From NCBI GenBank assembly GCA_026874595.1, contig CM049316.1:39376695-39440694 (forward strand): a stretch of 64,000 nucleotides of DNA. The letters are read 5' to 3'. Under the pieces are notes generated by a model. The model did no database searches. It was not told the origin of the DNA and saw only the letters and a program-made list of their open reading frames with translations. Below are positions 26,466 to 36,641 of this stretch, in pieces; position 1 is the stretch's first letter; every line of letters begins with the position of its first letter. The DNA comes from Sipunculus nudus. Its lineage: Eukaryota > Annelida > Sipuncula > Golfingiida > Sipunculidae. A program made the translations under genes and the position numbers.

Positions 26466-27720
26466 TCTATATATTAATAGCGTAAGGCGATTTTTGTGAT
26501 TTTCCGTATCTCCTCTGATACCACCTTACGGATTGCCGTGAATTTCTACATACATGTGCCCCGGGTTTGTCCGAAGAGGTTCCGCCCACTTTTATTTGCA
26601 ATGTGTGCGTATTAAGAGCATAATTAATAATGTATATATTTGGTCCCCCACGGGCGCCCCTTTTTGGCGTGGTAACACAATGGCCAAGATTGTGAAAGGT
26701 CTGGAGCCTTGTTTTCTGGGGGGCCTTCTGAGGGATTTTCGTGTATTGGCGAGGAATAATCCTCTGATCAAAGGAAGGTCTTTGAAAGAATTGTTTTGCA
26801 GCCATGCCTTCAACCGGGGTTCTACATGACCTGATATGCTTGAGTGCACATGTACCGGGTCCAGGGCCTCGGGGTCTTTGAGGGACAAGCGAGTCGCATG
26901 CGACTTAAAAACGCATTCGCAACTGAAAATCCTTGACGGAGGTATGCGTCATGTTCAACTGAAATTAGAGTGTCCGGTATGTGCTACAGCTTTATGCCTG
27001 CAAACCTAAATGATATCTCAGTCAAATATAACAAATAAGTATGTTTTAATTAAATTAATGTGGGATAGGACCCCCTCACATAAATAAATAATCGTCCTTG
27101 CGCCGTGCTTTACGCTTTCTTTTGTGTCCACTTAAAATATTTTTTTATTCAATCAAATTCATTGTTACAATTTTTCAATTATATAGTGAGATGCATGTTG
27201 AACATGGTGATGCTTCCTTACAGTAATTCCCATTCAATGACCTTTGAACATTATATTTGGTAATGGAAGGGAGGGCCTCCCCACTATCACGACAAAAAGT
27301 GGAATCCCTGTGCATTGAACGGATGAGTTCATCCCAAAAATCGAGCAGTGCTCAACATCTGCGATACGTGCATGCGTTGATCGCAGCTGGTAATCGTTGC
27401 CGGAGGTACATGTATGTCATATTCAAGAGAGATTATAGTGTCTAACATTTTTGGACAGATTCAGTTAACAGAGGCGATGATCGGACGAGACAAATGTTGG
27501 AATGTGTCACCAGCTTTTTCAGGGTGCGATTTTGTCGCAATCGACATTCACGTGCGACAGCCGTAAGAAAATTCGGAGGGTCACTTTAAATAGCGATGTC
27601 AAATATAACATAGTTTCATATAAAATGATTTCATTTATCATATCAACTTCTCCGAAAATTTTCCGGCGAATCTCTTGGCTTCAAAAAGATTTTTATGCTT
27701 AACACCATACATATAATGGA
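26466..27720 (+). mobile_element. Helitron-like 5' end, 3' end not found
   Basis: It starts TCTATATATTAATAGCG after an A, identical to the start of the 112-bp element at 27721, and the first 75 bp are closely similar. No CTRR hairpin is visible before 27720, so this copy is 3'-truncated or shares the terminus at 27832. The inner part (26600-26900) is open in both strands over about 90 codons but shows no known domain. Confidence 0.45.
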
Positions 27721-27832
27721 TCTATATATTAATAGCGTGCCGTGTATTTTGTGATTTTCCGTATCCCCTCTGATACCACCATGCGGATTGCAGTGCTCGC
27801 CCTGAACCGTGCGTAGCACGGGTCATTGCTAG
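27721..27832 (+). mobile_element. 112-bp miniature Helitron
   Basis: It starts TCTATATATTAATAGCG after A and ends with the hairpin CCGTGCGTAGCACGG (27807-27821), seven bases, then CTAG followed by host T. A GC-rich palindrome a few bases upstream of CTRR is the canonical Helitron 3' terminator. At 112 bp it keeps little more than the two ends. Confidence 0.75.
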
Positions 27833-27887
27833 TAAATATTAATTCTCATGGATACGTCTTTGTTGACATGATTACAACTTTACACAG

Positions 27888-27946
27888 GTCCCCGTATCGT
27901 TGTGAAGATTCATAAGGCCCACACTCTGACCATCCAGAGGAAGAAG
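27888..27946 (+). CDS. candidate internal exon, unknown protein
   Basis: An acceptor (TTTACACAG, ending 27887) and a donor (AAG/GTGATGAG, from 27947) frame 59 nt that read PRIVVKIHKAHTLTIQRKK in one phase. The length, codon look and splice signals suggest an exon, but no neighbouring exon or domain supports it. Confidence 0.3.
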
Positions 27947-28170
27947 GTGATGAGACTAAAACAAATAATAATTATGTTGATTATAAAAATGTTAATTAAC
28001 GGTTTATTACTGTCCCTTGTATTAACTATTAATGTTTATATTGAATATTTAAATATTGAAATATGTAATTTCTCATTTATTCTGATACTTACATAAAGAT
28101 TTGAAACAGAACTCTATGCTGAAACGTATAGTGAATACAAAAATTTAACTTAAGTGTATAGCTATTACTA

Positions 28171-28500
28171 CACTCTAAAAATGGATCGGTTAAATTCAAC
28201 CAAAAAATTGGTTGAAATCAACCGGTCTTCTCGGTTGATATGTGTCCAACCAATTAACCGGTTGATTTCAACCGATACCAATTGGTTGATTTTTCAACCA
28301 ATATTTTTGGTTGAAATCAACCATGTGACTGGTTGAAATCAACCATGTGATTGGTTGAAATCAACCAACAATAATGGTTGAAAACAACCAATACTGAATC
28401 AACCAATTTGATTCAGATGAGCATATTGGTTAAAATCAACCAAGAAAATTGGTTAAGAAGGAACCAACTGAATACCCTAGCAAAATATGAAATGGTTACA
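28171..28500. repeat. left arm: TIR and palindromic subterminal repeats
   Basis: After the terminal CACTCTAAAAA, at least six perfect or one-off copies of GGTTGAAATCAACC occur (near 28208, 28259, 28311, 28330, 28350, 28375 and 28427), mostly as TTGGTTGAAATCAACCAA. Each can fold into a hairpin or bind a dimeric protein. Confidence 0.85.
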
Positions 28501-29384
28501 AAATGCAGTTGAATTCAGCCACAATTGCCTGAAAACAACTAACATAAAAAAAATTTTGCATAAAATTGTGATGCAGTGTGCTCAAATATCATGGTGAAAA
28601 AGAATTAAATATACCTTTGTACCAAGTAATGTCAAGGAATATTCCTCAGCCAGTCAAATGAACAAAATAAAACACAATTTGCACTTTGCATGATACTGCT
28701 GTTCCTCTGATTGTAGAAATGTAATGAAATTGGAAATATCACTCTGTGTGGCAGTACAAGTGCTCTGATAACCTTGCATTCATACATCAACCTTTTGTCT
28801 GAAATGGTAGACACAAAACAAGAGCATTATATTTATAAAAATAATTGTTTAATAAGTCCAGTAAAATAACAATGTAACATATAATTAAATCATGCATGCA
28901 GTACACAACTTGTAACTGCACAACTGGCGACACAAGCCTCCATTTAAAAACATATATATACAAGTAAGATTTTCAAGAGTCCAATGCTAAAAATTGAATT
29001 TCAGGAAATTGAATTCACAATTACTGATAATTTAAAAATGGACAGATAGACAGGTAGACAAACAGAGTTAATCACTTTATCTCCCTTTCTGCTGAAGCTG
29101 GAAAATGATTAACATATGTTTGAAGTACTCTGGAAGTGCAGTGTCATGGATACCTGACTCATAAAATGATGAAACAAGAGTCTACAGTCAATACTGTTCC
29201 CTGATGACTGTCTTCATTCCATATGCCTGCATGCATCATGGTGTCTGAGAAACACAGCAACACTGAACTCAGTCACTGTTGATCTTCATCAAACATTTAG
29301 AAACTGAATTTCTAGATCTGAAAATACATCAAATTTCACATTAATAATAAAAGATGAAAATATGTGTTGGTGTTAATACTGTTC

Positions 29385-29388
<4 letters not shown>

Positions 29389-29442
<54 letters not shown>
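29389..29442. repeat. (TA)n microsatellite
   Basis: Uninterrupted TA dinucleotides, about 54 bp, inside the TIR-bounded unit. Confidence 0.9.
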
Positions 29443-29444
<2 letters not shown>

Positions 29445-30209
29445 CACACACGCAATTTTAATCCAACCCCTTATAACTGCTTGTGATATAGGCATACTTC
29501 ATGCACAAGGAAGTACAAGAGGGCGAGACCTAAACAGTGACAAAACATGCAATTACATATTAACAGTTTGTTATGATGACGATAGACTACCTATCATCAA
29601 TGGATATTAAATTAGTCTGAACGAGGTAGGCCTACAAGTATAAATGTACTCATTATTGATTAAATATGTACTGTAACAGAATTCAGACTTTGTGCATATC
29701 TTGCAATCGTACAATAATACAAGAAGAAATACAACAGAATATGGGTCATCATAACATGATTTCAGGTGATGGAGATTTGCCCATTTCCAAAATTTCAAAG
29801 TTAGAAAGTTCCAAACATATTTGTTTTGCTTATCTGAATTTCAATGCTAAAACCATGTACTTTCTTAGAGTTCACAGAACATTAGTCATAGTGTCCAAAC
29901 TTCAGGATTCAAAGGAGACCTCCCTAGATATTGAGTATGAATGGCCTAATGGTTAAATATATGCCCTGTCAGTCTTTCAGGCTGCTCAAAATTATGTTTT
30001 CGGCCCGTATCTCACAGAATAAAGTTCACTATGTCCTACAGTTTTTGACAAAATGCTATTGAATTTTCATATTATAATAGTTTTAATCTTTGCATTTTGT
30101 ACATACAAAATGTCAACTGTGCTGACAGGAAAGCAAATGTGCAATGGTCAAGGTTGGACAAAATTTAAAGGTCTGATATTACCTTTATGACAATAACTTA
30201 AAAAGATTA

Positions 30210-30445
30210 TAAAAATCTGTTATATGCTAGAAAAAAATATATAAATCTGTTATATGCTTGAACAAAATTTAAAAAAAATCTGTTATATGCTTGAAATTTT
30301 TTTTTTTATAAAAAAATCTGTTATATGTTTGAAAATTTGTTTTTATAAAAAAAATCTGTTATATGCTTGAAAATTATTTTTATAAAAAAATCTGTCATAT
30401 GTTTGAAATTTTTTTTATAAAAAAATCTGTTATACGCTTGAAAAC
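30210..30445. repeat. about 40-bp A/T-rich tandem repeat, seven copies
   Basis: The phrase AAATCTGTTATATGCTTGAA recurs seven times, separated by T- and A-runs of varying length, with small substitutions (ATGTTTG, ATACGCTTG). It is a local tandem expansion. Confidence 0.85.
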
Positions 30446-30599
30446 GACTCTTATCTTCAACATCTATCATGTAAAGTAAGTCGATATCTTTCCTGTTGTT
30501 TTCACAAGATACATTTTATTTGGGTAAATAACTGCTACAAATTGTGCAATTGTCACCCAATTTTTGACAATAAAGTGCAACAATTGGCTTTTACTGAAA

Positions 30600-30830
30600 A
30601 ATGGAGGTTTCTCCTTAATTTCTCATAAAAATGTAGTCACAGTGACCAATATTCAGGTTTGTTAGAAAATAAGGACATCTACCTGGATGTCAAATTTTGG
30701 ATTCACTGGTCCAGTGGTTTTGAAACGTGGCATGTATACGGAGATCGAGCTGGACAACCAGACCGATAATGGACAAATGACCATAGCTATATCTGACATA
30801 ACGTATATACAGGTAATCATCTGAGCTAAA
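30600..30830. repeat. interspersed repeat, copy 1 (paired with 33770)
   Basis: It shares CCTTAATTTCTCA, AGTCACAGTGACC, GCCAAATTTTGGATTCA-like and GACAAATGACCATAGCT-like words, in the same order, with 33770-33980. It is one of two copies of a repeat inside the TIR unit. Confidence 0.7.
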
Positions 30831-30940
30831 AATGGTGCTACATAAATATTCCCTTTAACATAATATCAATTATTCTCAATTGAATGATAGCTCTTATTTC
30901 TAGAATTGTAAGAAATCTAAAAGCCTAAATCAGTATATAC

Positions 30941-31054
30941 CTTCTGAACATCAATAAATGCTGCCTTTGCTTCTGCTATGGTGGGCTTGGCATTTCATCC
31001 TCTGTGCTGGAATCAGTTTTGGCAGTAAACGAAGCATCATAGCACTAACGGCAC
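30941..31054 (-). pseudogene. decayed exon of the TIR-unit gene
   Basis: The minus strand has an acceptor TTTCTTTCAG ending at 31055 and a donor AAG/GTATATAC at 30940. Within it, one frame gives DASFTAKTDSSTEDEMP and, after a one-base slip, the next gives AKPTIAEAKAAFIDVQK. An in-frame TAG precedes the first part. Amino-acid composition and splice sites look exon-like. No family is recognised. Confidence 0.4.
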
Positions 31055-31462
31055 CTGAAAGAAACCAGGAATAGAACAGAATGTCAACTTGTAGGACAAT
31101 AACAGATTTACTACGAAAAATTTAGTTTCTCGACCAATAAACAAATTTCATGGAATGTCCACAGGCATTATGAAAATCATGTTCCTGCTGATCATGCAGT
31201 GGTCAAGATTTTGAAGCAAACTGGTTTGATAACCTTCCTTGTAGATATATATACCATAACACATGAGTGGTCATATGGAGTGATTGATAAAGGGACTATT
31301 TAAAAGTTAAATGTGTCCATTAGTCATTTTTCTCCATGAAATGCATTTAAAACTGTTTAAAATGTTAATGATGAGTCAGAAACAGGTTTAAAAGAGACCA
31401 TTACATCAGCTTTATTATACATATAAAGATGTAAGAGGGCAGATTTATAAAAAGTCACATAC

Positions 31463-31556
31463 ATGTCACTCTCAAAATCCATCTGGAACCTCTGTATAAA
31501 CAACAAGGGATCCATCAGTCACAGTGCTCAGTTGAAGTTGACCTTGAGGTAAAAAT
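31463..31556 (-). pseudogene. decayed exon of the TIR-unit gene
   Basis: Between acceptor ATTTTCAG (ending 31557) and donor GTATGTGA (from 31462), one minus-strand phase reads FLPQGQLQLSTVTDGSLVV and continues YTEVPDGF before two stops. The protein-like text and both splice signals support a former exon. Confidence 0.4.
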
Positions 31557-32444
31557 CTGAAAATGGAGGTAATGTCTGATATGAAGAGGTAATATAGACC
31601 ATGGCTGGATGATATGATTGGTTTGTATTGATGAGTAAGAAATTGTTGCAAATAATATTTTGTGACCTGACCATGTGTTTTCTAATGTTAAAATTAAAGC
31701 ATGTGCGCAGTTTGTGAACATTAGATGTATATTATTACCATAATCATTGGTTGGCTTTTTGATAAATTGATGACAGTACAGTAGTTTACACATTTGTTCG
31801 ATTGGGTCTATTTTTTATTAATATTTTTTATATTATTAAATATATGTATTTTTTATTTTATAAAATGTATACAGTTGAAATATAACTTATGTTCCCAGTC
31901 CACAGGTGTAAGGACTTGGTGGTGGTGTGGGGGTGGTATGACCGGAGTTACAAAATCTCTGTATTATCAAAGTGTATATACAAAGGATTTCCACTTAATT
32001 CAACAAAGCTTACAGAATAAAAAAGTTCATTCACAATTCCTTATATTTTAAAAAAGGACAGACAGACTGGTAGACAAACAAAGCTGATAATATATGGTTC
32101 AATTATTTCTTAATTTTTTTATTATATCAATTTTTTTAAAGTTTAACATCTGAAATATTACACAATTGAGTATATAAGTTGTTTTCAAATTTCAGACTTT
32201 AATAGCTTAAATCCATACACATACAGCATATGAAAGTTATTTCAACAGTGCTTATAGGAAAAATATCATAATAAATATATATTTAATGATAACGGAGAGA
32301 TGATGGACAGACAGAGCTGATCACTTTATGTTCCATTCTCCTGAAGCAATAATGTGTTTCAATTAGATCTTAATTTTTTCTAATCCAATTGTTTTTTAAA
32401 TGAAATAAATTTTACACACTTGCACAGGCGCAAAGGAATCATTG

Positions 32445-33110
32445 GTAGGGGGGGGGGGGGAGGGGATTAACAACACTTCTGCATATATACATACAGGGCA
32501 AACAAAGCCTGATCTCCAATTCTGCTGAGGCAGGAAAATAATGAACAAATGTTTGTATTATATCCTCATTTTTTTTATCACATCAATTTTTTTAAATTTT
32601 AAGTATATATTTCTATACATTCCCAATATAACATATATATCTGAATATAAAAGTTAATTCATAATTCTAAATGCATCATCATATATCTCAATCTTGTCAG
32701 TTAACCCCACATCATGCACACAAATGCATATTTATTTTTTTACCACACAAATATATCTTTTAAATTTGCAAAACAATAAATATCTGAAAATAATACTTGA
32801 ATCAGATTTCACAATTTTTCATTGTGCCTTTATTTATCTGTAATTTGCTTCATATTTTATAAATTTATGCACACTGATGGGTTTAATTTTAATATTTTAA
32901 AATCATTTAAAAGGAAATTGATTTCTTTAAAAAGGCTACATTAACCCAAATGGCTTCTTCTGGATTACTCAATGAATTACTCATTCAAGGAAAGTTTTGT
33001 ATATTGGAGTGGAAACAGCATTACAGTTGAGGAAATACAGGGCAAACAATAACAATTACTGCATAACACTTGGTGGGTAGGGTTGGTGGGGGGGGGGGGG
33101 GGGGGGTTGA
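32445..33110. repeat. A/T-rich sequence with two poly-G runs
   Basis: Runs of about 13 G near 32448-32461 and about 19 G near 33088-33107 interrupt otherwise A/T-rich DNA. Such runs recur through the window (15.0, 22.66 as C, 34.84 as C, 39.79 as C, 59.7 and 60.64 kb). Confidence 0.8.
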
Positions 33111-33129
33111 TATGAGAATAACTGTACAC

Positions 33130-33257
33130 CTGTCACAGCAGGGGATCTCCCCTAGTGACCTGTAACAAATCAGGAACCCTGGCATAGCTAACTTAACTTC
33201 TAGTGACCAGGAGTGGGCTGCCTGCATCTGGACAAAGCACGTGACTATAATAAGAGC
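33130..33257 (-). pseudogene. decayed exon of the TIR-unit gene
   Basis: The minus-strand acceptor TTTTGTTCAG (ending 33258) and donor CAG/GTGTACAG (from 33129) bound 128 nt. One phase gives YYSHVLCPDAGSPLLVTRS, a stop, then VSYARVPDLLQVTRGDPLL, a TGA, and Q. The TGA could derive from CGA by CpG decay. Exon-like but unrecognised. Confidence 0.4.
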
Positions 33258-33769
33258 CTGAACAAAAAAAATTCAATTATTAGCCTAATTTTTGAGCTTT
33301 TATTTTCTAATTTCAGGTTGAAACAAATTAAATACTAAAGTTTACATGCTGTGAAAATTTAATCAACAGTACTCACAGGAAAAAAAAAAGTGCCATGGTC
33401 AAAATTGAAGGTACTTATTTTATTTTTATGCTAATAATTTTAAAAAATTTAATAATTCAGATCTAATCTTGGGTATACAATTGAATCTTAATTTAAACAA
33501 AGTTATATACTTGAACGAAAGGTCTCTAGCTTCCAAAATTTTCATGTTAGGTGAGTAAATTTCCTGAATTTGTAATTTACAAAGTCCATTATATTCGGGC
33601 CCACAACTTGAAGAAATTACACTTAACAGACTTAATTTCCAGCATTTATATGGAAAATATATAGGAGAATACCAGTACTTCTGGTAAATATTAAGAAAGA
33701 AAAACAGACAGATCAGTGGTTTTGATATAAGGCAGTCCTGAAGTGTGATAATAGGTTTTTAATGAAAAC

Positions 33770-33982
33770 CTGAGGTTTTTCCTTAATTTCTCAAAGGAAT
33801 GAAGTCGCAGTGACCCAGTTTCCGGTTTGGTAGGAGATTTTGGGGACATCTAACAGTATGCCAAATTTTGGATTCATAGGTCTAATGATTTCAAAACGTG
33901 CAAATCTAACGGACGGACAGACGACGGACAATGGACAATGACTATAGCTCAGATAACGTATAGTCAGCCAAGCTAAAAAAAT
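33770..33982. repeat. interspersed repeat, copy 2 (paired with 30600)
   Basis: Diverged copy of 30600-30830. It ends with GACGGACAGACGACGGACAA-like sequence and then passes into a tRNA-like SINE. Confidence 0.65.
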
Positions 33983-34150
33983 TAAGGCAGCTTCTGTAGT
34001 CTAACAGGTAGAACACATGATTTATACCTGGGAGGTGGAAAGTTAAAATCATAGCCTAGAAGTAGTGTGCTTGTCTTGGACGGGCCATGAAAGCCATGAT
34101 TGTTACAGAAGATGGACAAGATACTGAAACTTGTACCACCGTACTCAACT
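33983..34150 (+). mobile_element. degenerate tRNA-derived SINE
   Basis: The segment AGCTTCTGTAGTCTAACAGG (33990-34009) resembles a tRNA 5' half with an A box (TAGTCTAACAGG). About 30 bp later GGGAGGTGGAAAGTTAAAATC stands where GGTCGTGGGTTCGAATC (B box) would be. The body continues to about 34150. The decayed B box suggests an old copy. Confidence 0.55.
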
Positions 34151-34228
34151 GATTAGCAGACAGATTAAAATCATGTACAATATTTCAAAAAAAACTATAC
34201 GCCTACTTATAAGGTGGTCCAAGATTAC

Positions 34229-34448
34229 CTGCTGATGGCTCAGATGAATTCAAACCAGCTAACATCTTCATGCTGTCTGGGTATTTCACTGCCACCTGGT
34301 TCTTATCCTTCAGGATGGCTGCCATGTCATCTCATTTAGCCATCAACTCCATCATGCCTCCTCATCCAGATATATTCCGAAGAAGTCTCCCTCTACCTAT
34401 GAATGTCAAGTTAGCCAAATCAAGAATCAGTTTGCTTGGAATAGTTTA
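34229..34448 (-). pseudogene. decayed exon of the TIR-unit gene, about 73 codons
   Basis: This is the best coding piece of the unit. The minus strand is bounded by acceptor CTATCAG and donor CAG/GTAATC. One phase reads IPSKLILDLANLTFIGRGRL, then LRNISG, a TGA, GGMMELMAK, a TGA, and DDMAAILKDKNQVAVKYPDS followed by MKMLAGLNSSEPSA. Both internal TGA codons are what CGA (Arg) becomes by CpG deamination, so an originally open exon is likely. No family is recognised. Confidence 0.5.
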
Positions 34449-34919
34449 CTGATAGATCAGGTATTATATAAAACCTTGAATTCACCTACACAAAGTAAAA
34501 TAATGAAATCATTTACATGATGAAAAAGATTGGGTGCCTCTGGCTTCTCACATTAGTATTGTAGGAGACTTTTTATTCTCAGGTTGAAGAATCTGACCAT
34601 TGTAAACAGGATCATGCATGCAACACGTCACTAGTAACTTGTTTACCTTTAGCCTAAAGATCCATTGGGATTATAGTATCATCTGAAAGAGTATTTTCAC
34701 TGGTAGGACTAGTGATTGTAATATAGATTTTTTTAACAGAAAATCAGGAAGTAATTACCCATATACAGGGGTGGATCCAGGATTTAGAAAATGTGTCATA
34801 CAGACCCTTATGTGTGTGTCTGTGACTCCATCCCCCCCCCCCCCCCCGAGTCCTTGAACTTAAAGATAAATTGACGCCACTGGCTGTCAGAATTAGCAAA
34901 CCTTAGATATCTCATTTAC

Positions 34920-35069
34920 TTTATATCCAAACATGGGCCTTCTTCTCCACAAATCCAGGGTAACCTCGACACCCTGTCTCTGAAATGTACTCGTGCATCC
35001 TCTCTCTCAGTTCCTGATATTAATGCTGGAGCCACTTGGTCTCGAGCTTGATGGAGGCAGTGTCTGGAT
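34920..35069 (-). pseudogene. decayed exon of the TIR-unit gene, phase-compatible with exon 1
   Basis: Acceptor ATGTTACAG and donor GTAAATGAG bound 150 nt. In phase 1, which is the phase in which the exon at 40571 ends, it reads DPDTASIKLETKWLQH, a TAA, YQELRERMHEYISETG, then CRGYPGFVEKKAHVWI and a TAA. The helical, charged text and matching phase suggest it directly followed exon 1. Both stops can be explained by CAA to TAA changes. Family unknown. Confidence 0.45.
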
Positions 35070-35454
35070 CTGTAACATAAAATTACAGGTACTCAGAAAT
35101 ACTATATATACCGTATGAATCTGTATTAAGCAGGCCCCAGGCAGAGCTGATTCATTTGGATTCAATTTGCATTTTTTTTGCAGGAAAACAAGTCATAATA
35201 GAATAACTACTTATTAAAACTACTTCTACTAAAATAATAGTTTCCACTTTACCAGTGAAATGTTCTGTATTAATACTTACTACCAAGAGTTATTCTATTT
35301 TTCAAGAAATGGAACAATTTTTCTTTAAAGGGGAAAACAATTTTGTACTGTTTAATAGAAGAAGGGGAACCTTTTATTTTTGAACACATAGTGCACACAT
35401 GGAAAACAACTTGGCTTCATGTCATATTGCACCAACTTATAATTTAAGTGATAA

Positions 35455-35464
35455 TATATATATA

Positions 35465-35504
<40 letters not shown>

Positions 35505-35560
35505 TATATATTAATATAATACACATGCACACACATATATATATATTAAATACACATAGC
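35455..35560. repeat. (TA)n-rich tract
   Basis: Nearly pure TA from about 35453 to 35500, with further TA and CA dinucleotide runs to about 35548. Confidence 0.85.
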
Positions 35561-36641
35561 GGTATATTTTTTTAATACCGTTGAAAGTTTCTGTATTTGA
35601 ATTGCCCTACCTATGTTTGATAATTTATGAAAAAAAACATGACGGTGCATGTATGTCCAGCACTTCAGCCCATGCTCAGTTATGCGTGACATGCTTTCTC
35701 AGACCAAACATGTACGCTCGCACTTGGTATTCTCTGCACCAAAGGTGTGTTGGCCCATGTAACTATTTAACTGGTCTTATGCCACTGCAATGATGTTCAA
35801 GTTCCACTGATAAAGAATGAAAGGAATAAATGGTATAGCACTGAGAACCTGACAAGTTGGTATTCTCACTGGAATTGGATTAAATCCTGTTGGGTCTCCA
35901 ATAAAATATAGGCAAAACCTGCCTCCTCTTACCTTGATCATGTTCTAGGTAAATAAATCATTATTCTTGTAAGTCGTTTGAGTCAGGGTTACATTTGCAC
36001 TGAAAAGACATGATTTGGGTTTTATCTGACACATGACTTCTTGGCCTTGACCCTTTTATTCCAAGCGGCCAGGGTCTTCCTGCACACAGAACACAGGGTG
36101 ACCCGAAAGAAATGAACATGCTGTGTTAAATGATGAAACTTAAATTGGACAACACCAACAATTAATAAGAAAGCCTGTGAAAAGACAATATATATATGAC
36201 AATATAAACATATATAAACACACATATCAATATTATGTAGGGGCACTTTCACACTAAAGGTTGGATATGAAAAATTGTTAAACAATGGTTCACAGGTAAG
36301 TTTTGTGGCTGAAAATATGATACATTTTATCATATTTGTAAAGGCCACACCAGCCTCTATAAACACAGAAAATTTTATAAGTCTAAGCCAATTTTTTAAG
36401 AAGTTCTGGCCATTTAAGTGTAATTTTCACCAAATTTTGGAGTCTCACTCACAAAAATGGAAGAATTTAATGTAAATATGACTGAAATTTGTATACCAGA
36501 ACAGAAATATTCTAATCACAGCACATGCTGTAACATGTAAACTACAAGTGCTCAAAGTTTCATGACTTTCATAGTGGTGGTTTAAATTATCCAATCAATA
36601 TCCTTCAGTATAATAATTGGTTAAAAAATTTTGCTGGGACC

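Noticed and set aside
26467-26888. Overlapping open frames of about 90-110 codons on both strands
   Set aside because: They lie within Helitron-derived sequence, show no Rep/helicase motifs, and are open on both strands at once.
36022-36366. 114-codon minus-strand frame
   Set aside because: Most of it is A+T-rich read-through. Only the last 18 codons (KTLAAWNKRVKAKKSCVR after an acceptor-like GTGTGCAG) look exon-like, which is too little to place.
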